From NCBI GenBank assembly GCA_035048815.1, contig JAUCBN010000054.1, positions 8,339,001 to 8,403,000 of the forward strand: a stretch of DNA of 64,000 nt, given 5' to 3'. Source of the stretch: Abelmoschus esculentus (taxonomy: Eukaryota > Streptophyta > Magnoliopsida > Malvales > Malvaceae). The notes below the pieces were generated by a model. That model worked only from the letters and a program-made list of their open reading frames with translations, had not been told where the DNA came from and made no database searches. This document shows, in pieces, positions 23,439 to 35,235 of this stretch (positions within the stretch are counted from its first letter, which is position 1; each line of letters starts with the position of its first letter). The position numbers and the translations under genes are program-made.

Positions 23439-23447
23439 TGTTTGAAC
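23439..23447 (+). repeat. 9-bp target-site duplication (right), TGTTTGAAC
   Basis: Matches 20408-20416 exactly. Confidence 0.9.
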
Positions 23448-23534
23448 TCTATTGATATTACCGAAAAAAAAGTCGTCAATATCAAATATAGATTATAAGA
23501 TAACATTTATTTTATAAAAAATATTTTTGCATAA

Positions 23535-24970
23535 ATTACTTAAATAACTATTATATTATGGGTTTAGTTGTGATTTGGTCGCTATATCTTTTTTTAAATC
23601 AATTAAGCCCTGTTATTAAAATGAACTCAATGTGATCACCTGTCATTAGAACCTAAAGAAAAAATAACATGACAATTAAAAAAATTATAATTACATATTT
23701 AATCCATATTAATTTTAAACATTTAATATATTATATATATATTTTTAATTATAATTATAATTTAACAAATGTCAAAAAATCTTCCTCCGTTTCTAACCAG
23801 GCTTTCTAGGATAAAGCGTTGTACGTTAAACAATAGGCCAAGTGTGTCTCAGTGATACGTGGTACAAAACCTAATATATATGTCTTATTATTTTTATATT
23901 TATTTTTTTAATTTCATATATATTATTAATTAAAAATTTTAAATTATAATAAAAATTCATTTAAAAACCTTAAATATTTAAAAACTTTAAAACTTAAACG
24001 ATAAATGAATTTCTATTATAATTTAAATTATTTTAAATTATAATAAAAATTCATTTAGTAAATTCTAAACTTTAAAACTTAAAATCTAAAAAATTAAACT
24101 ATAAATTATTTTTTATTATAATTTAAAAATATTTTAATTATAATAAAAATTTATTTAGGGAATCTTAAATTTTAAACCTTAAACCCTAAATAAATTTTTA
24201 TAATAATTTTAAAAAATTAAATTATAATATAAATCTATTTAGAGAACCTTAAATGCTAAAACTTAAACCCTAAATGCTAAAATCTAATTATTTGGGGTTT
24301 AAGATTCAATAAATGAATATGTATTACAATATATTTTTAAATTATAATAAAAATTTATTTCGTGATTAGTATTAGGATTTAGAGTTTGTTAAATACATTT
24401 TTATTGTAATTTAAAATTTTTAATTTATTATGTATAATAATTTAATTGATATTTTTTTAATTAAATTAAAAAATTGTTTCAATGATTATATATGTAAAAT
24501 TAAAATAACAAATGTAAAAATACAAAAGTCATATAGATTAGGTTTTGTACCATGTATCGCTAAGCCTAGTTTAAATTTTAATGAAGGTAGATTGCTTTAA
24601 ATTATTTTTTTCTCTCTGATAAATGATGATACGTATTACCACTTGATTAAAGAGAAAATTAAATTTATTAAATTAAATATAAATAATTAAAATCCTCTAA
24701 TAAATTATTAATATATGTCATTATATAATTAAATAATTAATTTATTTTATTAATTTAGAATTTAGATTAAATTGAAAGAATCTGTAATTATACTATTTTT
24801 TTAAGTTTCATGTCATCCTTCCGTTAGGTTCTAACATCAAGTGGACTTATTGAGTTCATTTTAATAATATAAGAGCTTAATTGCTTAAAAACTTATGGCG
24901 GTTAAATCGTGACTAAACTCAAATTGTGGTGGTCATTTAGATAGTTTATCCTTTAGTTTTTGGTTAATTA
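23535..24970. mobile_element. long-TIR foldback element, MULE-like
   Basis: About 145 bp at the left (23535-23690) matches the reverse complement of 24810-24970. Shared blocks include GCAATTAAGC/TCAATTAAGCCC, AAAATGAACTCAAT and TTAGAACCTAA. The ends resemble the common plant motif GGATAAACTA...AAATGA. The interior has a second inverted pair (GATACGTGGTACAAAACCTA at 23860-23876 against TAGGTTTTGTACCATGTATC at 24539-24560) and degenerate AT-rich repeats. The target duplication is not clear, and no transposase was seen. Confidence 0.7.
23925..24415. repeat. degenerate tandem repeat, about 80-100 bp period
   Basis: Blocks of TTATAATAAAAATTCATTTA followed by AAACCTTAAACCCTAAAT-like words recur about five times with heavy divergence. 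CCCTAAA words are scattered, not a telomere array. Confidence 0.55.
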
Positions 24971-24999
24971 TCAATTATTAATTTATTAAATTAGGTATT

Positions 25000-25640
25000 A
25001 TAAAGTTAATGTTTAATATGATTAACATTTACAATCTACTTTTTTTTCATTTATAAAGTAAAATTTTAAACTCCTAAACTTATTTAAAAGAATTAAAATT
25101 TCATCCCATTATATTAATTTTGTTGATTTAAACGTGTATTTTTTATAATATTGTATCCATAAAAATATATAATAAATTATTAAAAAATCTTCATTTATAA
25201 TGAAAGATAAATAATATAATATTATGCATATGTTACGGGGTTATATTTCTAGATCAACTAATTGTACAACCTTAGTTCAATCTTCAAAACAAATGACTAA
25301 GTCAACCTAAAAATATAATACAAAAGATAAAACTTCCAAGGCACTGAAGAACACAATTATTCTAAACGAAAGCAAATTATGAAAAAGGTTACGAAGAACT
25401 CTAAAAGAAACTTAAAAAACGAAACAAGAACAACTTAAAGGATTTTAGTGTGAATGTTCATTATTAAACAAGAATAGATAAATAGATGGATGGTTACAAT
25501 TGAGGTAGGAATCTATTTATAGTAGAGTCCTCTTATATCCAAAGGTCCATATTGATTTATATCAATGACCTGGATACAATTCTACTAACCGAAAAGCACA
25601 ATTTTAAAAATATTCTCATACTAACTATGGAAAAAATATT
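25000..25640. other. AT-rich stretch, possible minus-strand LTR fragment, no gene
   Basis: The part 25250-25560 reads on the minus strand as a TATA-containing sequence (ACTCTACTATAAATAGATTC) followed by a transcribed-leader-like stretch, as in an LTR or a short promoter. No boundaries or coding sequence were found. Confidence 0.35.
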
Positions 25641-25982
25641 CTCATACTTGTAATGAGGCAAATATTTCTGTTGAGAGAAATCTTTATTGTCATTCTTCAT
25701 TTTTGTAACTCTTGTGAGGTATAAGTTAATCTTTTGGTACAAAGATTAACTATATTGTAAAGGTTATCACTTGAACTTAGAAAAATGTTGAAATCAATAG
25801 TGATTTGATTAGAAAATCCTTAGTGGGAGCTAAGGTAGTGGATGTAGAGCTTGTTTCGAAGCTTGAACCACTATAAATCTTGTGTCTTCTATCTTTTAAA
25901 TTTTTACCAAACCTTCCATCAAAATTTTAATTGCTAATTCACCCCTCTCTTGGCTAATTTTATCGATTGATTCATTCAAAAT
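25640..25982 (+). repeat. LTR-B family, 3' portion of a 5' LTR
   Basis: It matches 6080-6411: TTGTAACTCTTGTGAGGT, AAGGTTATCACTTGAAC, TTAGAAAATCCTTAGTG and ATTCACCCCTCTCTTGGC all recur. It ends just before a primer-binding site. The upstream half of the LTR was not recognised. Confidence 0.7.
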
Positions 25983-25994
25983 TTGGTATTAGAG
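25983..25994 (+). other. primer-binding site
   Basis: TGGTATTAGAGC differs by one base from the usual TGGTATCAGAGC, complementary to the 3' end of initiator-methionine tRNA. Confidence 0.8.
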
Positions 25995-26044
25995 CCTCAC
26001 TCTTTAAAAGGATTAACATCCACAAGAGATAATCCAAGAAGTCT

Positions 26045-26991
26045 TGATCAATCCTTCAATTCGATCCATTACATCCACATTCGGGCAAGGCATGTATGAA
26101 TCACATTCCATCACCAAGCCTCCTTTCTTCAATGGCGACAACTATCCTTATTAGAAGAATAGTATGAGTTTTTTTCATCAATTTAAATGATTATCGTCTT
26201 TGGGACATAATCGAAGATGGGTCATCTATCTCAATGAAGCAAGAAGGAGACTGATAAGTACCAAAGAAGAGAAACGAGATGATCAATAAAGAGAGAAGAA
26301 GAATGTCAACCAATGAAAATGCCTTGTAAATGTTATTTTGTGCCCTTGATCCCGATATCTACTCCAGATGTCCTATTGCAAATGTAACAAAGAAGTATGA
26401 GATTCATTGGAGACAACTTATGAAGGCACCAATGACTTCAAGTAAATAAAGATTGATCTTCTAAATCTTAATTATGAGAACTTCAAGATGGAGCTGAATA
26501 AATACATCACCAAAATGTTTAATCGATTCTCCGTAATCATCAATAGGATCAAAGGTTTCGGTGAAATCATCTTGGAAGAGAAACTCATACGGAAACTAAT
26601 TTACTCTTTTCTTGAGTCTTGGGATAGCAAAAGAACGACCATTATCAAAGATAAAGACCTCAAGACTTGGAAACTTAATGCTCTTGTGGAATTTTTTTCA
26701 CCCATGAGATCATGAAGAAAGGAAGAGAAGAAGAGAAGAAGGATGAGTTGAAGATTGAAAAGAGAAAGATAAAAAAAGAAGAAGCAAGAAATAGCTCTCA
26801 AAGCTTCAATACCTGAAGAGGAGGTAGACACAAGTGAAGAGGAAGAGCTAGAAGATTTGGCTATGGTAGCCAAAATATTAACTAGATTAATAAGGGCCAA
26901 CTAAAAAGGAGATTCCAAAGAAAGAAAAAGTTTAAGGGAAATATCAAGGAAGAGGAGGATGTAGTCATCCGTTACTCACCAGTACAACAAA
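26045..26991 (+). pseudogene. copia-type gag (UBN2-like), truncated by gypsy insertion
   Basis: ITKPPFFNGDNYPY at 26111-26152 is the N-terminal gag block. The ORF at 26488-26715 reads NKYITKMFNRFSVIINRIKGFG and LIYSFLESWDSKRTTI, the typical central block of this plant gag family. An acidic stretch (EEEVDTSEEEELEDLAMVAK, 26815-26875) follows. Stops are frequent and the frame is cut at 26992 by the LTR of the next element, so the zinc knuckle and pol are absent. Confidence 0.8.
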
Positions 26992-28335
26992 TGTAACACC
27001 CCTAAAACCGAGACGGTATAATAATTCGAATAATTTGAGAGTTTAATTAAATTATATGTTAATTGAGTTAGAAGAAAGATGACTAAAATTGATTAGATGA
27101 GAAATTAAGAGGTTGCATGGCAATTATAAAAGTTTCCTAAACTACCCCATGTAATAAACTAAATCTAAGTATGTCATTAAGGGCGAAATGGTCATTTTGC
27201 ACCCATTAATGAGAAAGAAAACAAAAGAAATCATCCCCTTACCTTCATCTCTCTCATTTTCACGTGAATAAGGGAAACATAGAAGAGGGAGAGATTTTTA
27301 CACGGATATTTGAGGAGCTAACTTGGAATCCATGCATGATTAGGAAATTAAGTTAGGGAAACAAGCCTAAATACCTTGGTAAGCTTCTTTTTCCCTAAAT
27401 CGAAAATGTTAGGGTTTTGAAACTTTGGGGTTTTGATTATTCCATGATATTTTCAAGTTAATTAGCTTGATAGAAACCTAAATTGAGGATTATATTTGCT
27501 TGGGTTTAGCTTTTGAAGCATGAACAATAAATTAAGAAGCTTGAAAATTTGGGTGTTTGTAAATATGTTAGTTGTGTTACTTGATTTGATAAGATGGTGA
27601 AATTGGGGGTTAGTTGATGTTTATTATATATGTAAAGTGCTGAAAATCATGAAAATGAATTGGGATTAAGACTTTAAGAGCCATGGAAGAAAAGTTAGTC
27701 AAATTGCCTAGAAAATGTAATTCCAGGTAGCTATCTTTGAAAAATTCCCTAGGTCGGGTTTGAAGGATTTAGGAGCTGAAATTTTACAGTATCATATTCC
27801 CATATGTCTAGTTTAATTTAAAATTTACGGAACCTCAATCGGAGTTTTCTAGAAAAAGTTAAAATCTACAACCCTTGAATAGCTCGGAATCAACTATGAG
27901 TGTGGCAAACCTTAGGGTTAGGACCTAGGGTCCTAACCACATTTGTTTAATTGATTTGATTGTTATGTAAATGAACTAATCTATATTTGGTAAAAAGGGA
28001 AGGATGCTAATATTAAATGACTTGTTTGACGATATGAGTTGTTTGCTAGATTGTTAGAACTAGCTTAGTACATTTGCATAGCTCGGAGATGCCGAGGTAA
28101 GTAATGGCACGCGGCTACGGATGCCAGGTACGTGAGTCATGCATGAGGCATGTTCATGATGGTTTGATTACTCGATTGGTAACATGATATGTATGTTTTG
28201 ATATGATAGCATGATATATGCTTTTGATACAGTAACATGACGTATGCTTTTGATATGATAGTATGGTATATGCTTTTGATATGGTAGCATGACATATGCT
28301 TTGGTATGATAGCATGACATAAATGCTTTTGCTAT
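26992..28335 (+). repeat. 5' LTR of gypsy element 2, 3' end deleted
   Basis: It starts TGTAACACCCCTAAAACCG, as does the 3' LTR at 31271, and is collinear with it except for a ~390-bp segment (32140-32530) missing here. At about 28335 the LTR sequence stops and joins directly to reverse transcriptase coding sequence, so the LTR end, primer-binding site, gag and protease are deleted. Confidence 0.9.
28185..28330 (+). repeat. ~30-bp minisatellite in the LTR
   Basis: Five or so units of GCTTTTGATATGATAGCATG with TATATGC/CGTATGC variants. The same array occurs in the 3' LTR at 32855-33000, so it predates insertion of the element. Confidence 0.85.
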
Positions 28336-31255
28336 ATTTTCCCCGAGGAACTTCTTGGTCTTCCTCCGACCAGAGAAGTTGAGTTTGGGATAGAAGTCCA
28401 GCCTGGGACTAATCCGGTGTCAATTGCTCCTTATAGAATGGCACCAATAGAATTGAAAGAGCTTAAGAAGCAACTCCAAGAGCTATAAGACAAGGGGTTC
28501 ATTCGTCCTATTTCCTCACCATGGGGTGCTCCTGTTTTGTTTGTAAACAAGAAAGATGGTACAATGAGACTTTGTGTCGACTATCGGCAACTGAATCGGG
28601 TAACCATTAAGAATAAGTACCCTTTTCCCAGAATTAAAGATTTGTTTGATCAACTCAAGAATGCTGAGGTGTTCTCCCGGATTGATCTTCGATCGGGGTA
28701 CTATCATATGAGAGTAAAAGAGGAACATGTCCCTAAAACTGCTTTCAGAACTCGTTATGGCCATTTTGAATTCTTAAGGACGCCATTTGGGTTAATTAAT
28801 GCCCCGGCTGTATTCATGAATCGAATCTTCCGGCCTCATCTTGATAAGTTTGTGGTCGTCTTTATTGATGACATATTGGTGTATTTTCGGAACAAGGAGG
28901 AACACACAGAACACCTTCAAATTGTTTTATAGACTCTTCGGGAACGTCAGTTATTTGCTAAGTTCTCGAAGTGTGAATTCTGGTTATCGGAAGTGTCATT
29001 CCTTGGCCATGTCATCTCGTTAGAAGGAATTAAGGTCGATGCTAAGAAAATGCAAACTATTTTGGACTGGAGACCTCCGAGAAATATTAGTGAGATTAGA
29101 AGTTTCCTCGGTTTAGCTGGGTATTATAGGAGATTTGTTAAGGGATTCTCCACTATTGCTTTGCCCTTGACCAAGCTTCTCCGAAAGGATCAGTTGTTTG
29201 AATGGTCCGAGGACCAACAAAGAAGTTTTGATCAGCTTAAGCAAGCTTTGACCCATGCTCTTGTTCTTATTCAACCGGAATATGGCAAGGAATTCACGGT
29301 GTACAGTGATGCCTCACATTCGGGACTGGGCTGTGATCTGATGCAAGGAAATAATGTGGTTGCATATGCATCTAGGCAATTGAAGCCTCATGAACTGAAC
29401 TACCCTACTCATGACCTCGAGTTAGCGGCTATTGTGTTCGCCCTCAAGATATGGAGACACTACTTATATGGTGAGAAGTGTTACCTATATACTGATCACA
29501 AAAGTCTTAAATATCTCCTGACTCAGAAGGATTTGAATTTGAGACAAAGAAGGTGGATGGGATAGCTAAAAGACTATGACTTGGTCATCGATTACCATCC
29601 TAGAAAGGCCAATGTAGTGGCCGATGCTCTTAGTCGTAACCCGACGTTGGGTAAGTTATTTGATAGCTTTGAAATGTTACAAACTTTCTTTAAATTTTCG
29701 TACCTAATTTTGAAAATTTCCTTGTAACCCCGAATTTGATTAATGCTCATCTTCGAGTATATCGAGAGCAAGGATTTCTGTCTGAACTTCAGGTTCAATC
29801 CGACCTGATTACGAGAATCAAAGATCTTCAACAATCTGACTCTGAGCTTCAAGCTATTACATCAAAGCTTGATTCGAAAGCTAATGCCAAATTCTCCTTC
29901 AATTCGAATGGATTGCTCTACTTTAGAGATAGAGTTTGTGTTCCGAATAATGAAGAATTGAAAAGAGATATCTTACAAGAAGCATACCAGAGTCCATTCA
30001 CAATCCACCCTGGTTCTGTTAAAATATATAAAGATTTGAAATCCTTGTATTGGTGGCCTGACATGAAAGCAGCCATCACAGACTTTGTATCCCGATGTTT
30101 GACTTGTCAAAAAGTCAAGGCTGAGCACCGAGCTCCTACGGGATTGCTTCAGCCTATTAAATTACCCGAATGGAAATGGGATCGGGTAATGATGGATTTT
30201 GTCACTGGTTTGCCTATAACACCGAGAAAGAATGATGTAATTTTGGTGATTGTGGATAGACTCATTAAGTCTACACATTTCATTCCGGTTCGGAAGAACA
30301 TGAACTCAGAGACCTTGGCCGAGTTGTATATCCGTGAGGTGATACGACTACATGGTGTACCGACATCGATTATTTCTGATAGAGATCCGAACTTCACCTC
30401 TCGATTTTGGAAGTCTTTGCAAAAAGCTCTCGGAACTAAAGTACATCTTAGCACTTCCTTCCATCCACAGTCTGATGGTCAGTCTGAAAGAGTGATACAA
30501 GTATTGGAAGATATGCTACGTGCTTGTGTCATAGATTTTGGAAGGAATTGGGAGAAGTCTTTGCCCTTAGTGGAATTCGCGTACAATAATAGCTATCAAG
30601 CATCGATTCAGATGGCTCCCTTTGAAGCTCTATATGGGAGGAAATGTAGAACTCCTTTGTGTTGGTCTGAATTGGGAGAGAATAAGGTTTTGGGACCTGA
30701 GATGATTCAGGAAACTGAGGAACAGATCCGGGTCATTCACGATCGATTGACACAAGCCTTCGACATACAAAAGGCTTATGCAGATTTGAAACAGAGAGAC
30801 ATTCAGTACAGTGTGGGACACAAGGTCTCTAAAGGATTCTCCTTGGAAGAAAGTCTTCAGATTCGGAAAGAGGGGAAAGCTTAGCCCTCGGTTCATTGGA
30901 CCCTTCGAAGTTATTGAAAGGATTGGCCTAGTGGCTTATCGTCTTGCACTCCCTAGTGAGTTTGATAAGATACATAATGTGTTCCATGTCTCTATGTTGA
31001 GAAAATATAGATCCGACCCTTCTCATGTTTTGGAACCGGAAGAATTAGAATTGAATCCAGATTTGTCTTATGAAGAAGAACCGGTTCAGATTCTCGAACG
31101 AGAAGTAAAGAGGCTTCGAAACAAGAACGTTCCTTTGGTAAAGTTCCTTTGGAGAAATCACAAGAAGGAAGAAGATACTTGGAACCTGAGGCAACAATGA
31201 AAGTACAATATCCGCAATTGTTCCCTTCAAGTAAATTCGAGGGCGGATTTCTTTT
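28336..31255 (+). pseudogene. gypsy element 2 pol: reverse transcriptase, RNase H, integrase, chromodomain (broken)
   Basis: Reverse transcriptase blocks are FVNKKDGTMRLCVDYRQLN (28537-28593) and PFGLINAPAVFMN (28783-28821). The active site is intact as FIDDILVYF (28861-28887). A stop at 28930 and a frame break follow. RNase H gives YSDASHSGLG (29302-29331) and DHKSLKYLLTQKDLNLRQRR (29496-29550). A stop at 29563 follows. The integrase reads continuously at 29736-30884 with HHCC (CLTCQKVKAEH), a core with LHGVPTSIISDRDPNFTSRF, and STSFHPQSDGQSERVIQ. A +1-type frame change near 30860 leads to the C-terminal GKLSPRFIGPFEVIERIG and a chromodomain-like VPLVKFLWRNHKKEEDTW (31130-31185). It is less decayed than the copy at 1-3739. 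Gag and protease are missing. Confidence 0.93.
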
Positions 31256-31270
31256 TAAGGAGGGGAGAAT
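31256..31270 (+). other. polypurine tract of gypsy element 2
   Basis: TAAGGAGGGGAGAAT immediately precedes the TGTAAC start of the 3' LTR. Confidence 0.85.
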
Positions 31271-33197
31271 TGTAACACCCCTAAAACCGGGTCGGTATAA
31301 TAATTCGAATAATTTGAGAGTTTAATTAACTTATATGTTAATTGATTTAGAAGAAAGGTGACTAAAATTGATTAGATGAGAAATTAAGAGGTTGCATGGC
31401 AATTATAAAAGTTTCCTAAACTACCCCATGTAATAAATTAAATCTAAGTAGTCATTAAGGGCGAAATGGTCATTTTGCACCCTTTAATGAGAAAGAAAAC
31501 AAAAGAAATCATCCCCTTACCTTCATCTTTCTCATTTTCACGCGAACAAGGGAAACATAGAAGAGGGAGAGATTTTTCCATGGATATTTGAGGAGCTAAC
31601 TTGGAATCCATGCATGATTAGGAAATTGAGTTAGGGAAACAAGCCTAAATACCTTGGTAAGCTTCTTTTTCCCTAAATCGAAAATGTTAGGGTTTTGGAA
31701 ATTTGGGGTTTTGATTATTTCATGATATTTTCAAGTTAATTAGGTTGATAGAAACCTAAATTGAGAATTATATTTGCTTGGGTTTAGCTTTTGAAGCATG
31801 AACAATAAATTAAGAAGCTTGGAAATTTGGGTGTTTGTAAATATGTTAGTTGTGTTACTTGATTTGATAAGATGGTGAAATTGCGGGTTAGTTGATGTTT
31901 ATTGTATATGTAAAGTGCTGGAAATCATGAGAATGAATTGGGATTAAGACTTTAAGAGCCATGGAAGGAAAGTTAGTCAAATTGTCTAGAAAATGTCATT
32001 CTGGGTAGCTATCTTTGAAAAATTCCCTAGGTCGGGTTTGAAGCATTTAGGAGCTTAAATTTTACAGTATCATATTCCCATATGTCTAGTTTAATTTAAA
32101 ATTTACGGAACTTCAATCGGAGTTTTTTAGAAAAAGTTATAAGCCATTCCGTAAAGGCTGTTCGAATAGTCCCGAAATCCGGACAGGTCTGATTCGAATG
32201 AATTTTGGTACTGATCGGGAAAGAATTAAAATGTAAGGTTAACTTTTCCATATAGAGGGTCTCCTTATCTTTCTAATGATATCAATTAAGCTCGATTCGG
32301 ATATGGGATCTAGGAGATATGATCAAATTACGAAAGGGTAGCAAAACTGTCCCTAGTGAATAAATGAGAATATTTACATTTGTTAGGCATGTGATTATTT
32401 AATTTAAGTGATTTGGTTATGTCCTAATGAGTTGCTATACGAATATGATTTGCTAGAGAATCCGAGAGAAGAGGATATCGAATAAGAACAAAGGTTCAAG
32501 CAAACTCGAAAGTAGGGCAAAGGGATAGCAATCTACAACCCTTGAATAGCTCGGAATCAACTGTGAGTGTGGCAAACCTTAGGGTTAGGACCTAGGGTCC
32601 TAACCACATTTGTTTAATTGATTTGATTTTCATGTAAATGGACTAATCTATATTTGGTAAAAAGGGAAGGAGGCTAATGTTAAATGACTTGTTTGACGAT
32701 ATGAGTTGTTTGCGAGATTGTTAGAACTAGCTTAGTATATTTGCATAGCTCGGAAATGCCGAGGTAAGTAATGGCACGCGGCTACGGATGCCAGGTACGT
32801 GAGTCATGCATGAGGCATGTTCATGATGGTTTGATTACTCGATTGGTAACATGATATGTATGTTTTGATATGATAGCATGATATATGCTTTTGATACAGT
32901 AGCATGACGTATGCTTTTGATATGATAGTATGGTATATGCTTTTGATATGGTAGCATGACATATGTTTTGGTATGATAGCATGACATAAATGTTTTTGTT
33001 ATTAGCATGTTGTGAACCTCGTTTGTGATAAGGAACTTGATTAACACAAATTGGAAAGATTAAATGAATTTGAAAAGGTCGATAGTTGGTCATAGGTTGT
33101 ACGGCATGCCTAGGGTCTGAGCTCATTTTTTAGTTTGCCCAGTACTTCGGTACTTCTGTTGGTACTATGGGTACCTTTGTTTGGTGGTTAGTCACCA
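31271..33197 (+). repeat. 3' LTR of gypsy element 2, right end uncertain
   Basis: TGTAACACCCCTAAAACCGG aligns with the 5' LTR at 26992 over more than 1.3 kb with few differences. It retains 32140-32530, missing from the 5' copy, and the minisatellite at 32855-33000. No GTTACA-type end was found. The sequence changes to another element around 33198, so the LTR is probably truncated. Confidence 0.8.
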
Positions 33198-33469
33198 TTT
33201 GTAGATACCGTTAACCCAATTCTACTTGTCTTGAACTTAGAGTTTATCTAAGAAACCCTTTAATCAAACTTGTCCACAAAAACCCACACACTCACAATTC
33301 TCATAGTTTGTTTCTAGGTAAACCCTTGGGTAGCCGAAAGGTTAAGACTAAAGAATAGGCCTAGCTATGGTGGGGAGAATAGGTGGAAATGTAAGACCAA
33401 CAGAGAGTAGAGTTCGGCAAATTGATGGTTTGCATTGCTTGAGGACAAGCAATAGTTCGAGTTTGGGGG
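33198..33469 (+). mobile_element. 3' internal tail of another LTR retrotransposon (gypsy-type) with polypurine tract
   Basis: TTGCTTGAGGACAAGCAATA followed by GAGTTTGGGGGTGTGATAAG is a familiar 3' end of plant Athila/Tat-like gypsy elements: a short conserved internal tail, purine-rich GTTTGGGGG, then an LTR. No coding blocks were read. Confidence 0.6.
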
Positions 33470-34798
33470 TGTGATAAGTGCTCAACTCACTATCACTTTT
33501 TACACCTTTTATGGGCATTAATCACCGAATATACACCCACTCGGACCAACACATGTACTTAATGTGATATATTTAGAAGTTAAGCTTATAGAGATAATAT
33601 TTACAGAAAAGGCATGTTTTACTGCATTTTTATATCTATGCAGGAGAACCATTGCCGCGGCAGCAACATGGCCGAGGCAGGACCTGATGCTGAGGCAGCA
33701 GCTGAGAGCCAGGAAGCAAGACTGTAGGCAATTGGAAGATAAAAATCCAAGGGACGTGTCTGGACTTAAAGCCCATGGATCGGAGCTGGCTAGCACAAGG
33801 AAAAGCCGAAGACAAGACTACGCGGGAAAGCCCCTTAGCCGAATTAAACTTGGAAATATTTTAATTATGCACTTGACTTGTTCCCTACTCCAAGTTGTAT
33901 TCTACTTAGGAAAGGTTTTCCCTAGGTCTAGCCTATATAAAGACCTAGCCATCCAATGTACCACACACGAAATACCTAAGAGAGAGAGCCGAATTCTAAA
34001 CTTGTCTTCTTTCTCTCCATTATGTTCTAAACTTTCTTAGGGATTAGGTGAAGGTTGTTTAGTATATGTGAGAGGAGATTGTACTTTGTCTTTGTTTCAA
34101 TGCAATAAAATTATCAAGTTTTGCTTATCCTTTGTTATTCCTTGTTCTCGCATTCAAGCTCGGGAGAGAAGTTTGTGAGTAATCCATTTATCTAAGCTCT
34201 GGAGAGTTAGATTCACGAAAGGGGTAAGTACTGTGTTTCAATCGCGAAATACTAAATCGGCCTAGGGATAGGTTAAGAGTTTCAACGGCTAAAAGAAGTG
34301 TGAGATCGGTTGGTGAGTATAATTGGTTCACGCCGGAAGGTATCATCAAGGACTAGTCATCAACAGCACTCTAACTTAGGGATAAGCGGAGTCATTCAAG
34401 GACACTTTGCCGAACTTTGGTAAAGTCCAAACCACGAGCAAGGGATTGCCGCGGCGGACAAGTATCGTCGCTGCCAAGGCAGTAAACTGCAATGCTGCCG
34501 AGGCAGTGATATACTATTGCATTGAGCAGAGACAAGTCAATCAAATCCACAATACAACGCAACTAGATCCTGACTTATCTCTCTCTACTATTCAATCTCT
34601 TTACTTTGCTTAGTTATTTTAGTAATTAAACCAAACTCAATTACTTGTGTTTTATTTTACTTCTTTCTACAAAACAAGAAGACGAAGAAGACATATTAAG
34701 TCTATCAGTCCCTGTGGAGACGATAATCCGATAATTACTTATCACTTATTACTTTCGATGTGTCCACTTGCACTAAACACGCACTTTTGACACGCGAC
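33470..34798 (+). repeat. LTR following the tail (right end approximate)
   Basis: It starts TGTGATAAGTGCTCAACTC after the purine tract. It includes GCCGCGGCAGCAACATGGCC (33651-33672), TGCCGAGGCAG repeats near 34495-34506, a TATA-like box (AGCCTATATAAAGACC, 33930-33945) with a polyadenylation-like AATAAA at 34104, and CCCTGTGGAGACGATAATCC near its end, a recurrent LTR end block. The ORFs in it (33564-34040, 34407-34613) look accidental. Confidence 0.6.
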
Positions 34799-35235
34799 AC
34801 TTGGGACCATATGTTTGGTCTTTGGTAGTGTATAAGTGTTTAAAAAGTTAGAAACCTGCCAATTGGAATGAGGGTATGGATACCAATTACATGGGTATCG
34901 ATACCACCCTTTACAGTAATGAAATGGCATCGGTGCTGGTATCGAACCAGGCTACCACAACCTTAAGTCATTGAGTCATCGAGGGAGACCGGTATCGATA
35001 CATGGTTCGATACTGGAGCCTCCAGTAGCGAAATGGCATCGATGCTTGGTTCGATACCAAGCCTTCTAAGTGAACTCCCTGGTTCGATATTAGTACCGAA
35101 CCAGGTTACTTTAGCCCCCAAGTCAATAAGTCAACGGTCAATTTAGTTGACCAGGTATCGAATTGGGGTTCGATACCCCTGTTTCGATACCCCATAAGGG
35201 TGTTTCGATACCCCTTGACATTTTGAGCTCATCCA
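34799..35235. repeat. LTR fragment dense in GTATCGATACC motifs
   Basis: A full GTATCGATACC lies at 34895-34905, a GGTATCGATACA at about 34992, and more than ten GGTTCGATAC/TTTCGATACC variants up to 35217. No coding sequence. It is probably part of an LTR, but its ends were not located. Confidence 0.55.

Noticed and set aside
16550..24290. CCCTAAA words suggesting interstitial telomere repeats
   Set aside because: The words are isolated and spaced by AT-rich sequence; there is no tandem array of the heptamer.
33564..34613. ORFs of 158 and 68 residues
   Set aside because: They lie within an LTR-like sequence, have no recognisable domain and cross its TATA-like and polyadenylation-like signals.
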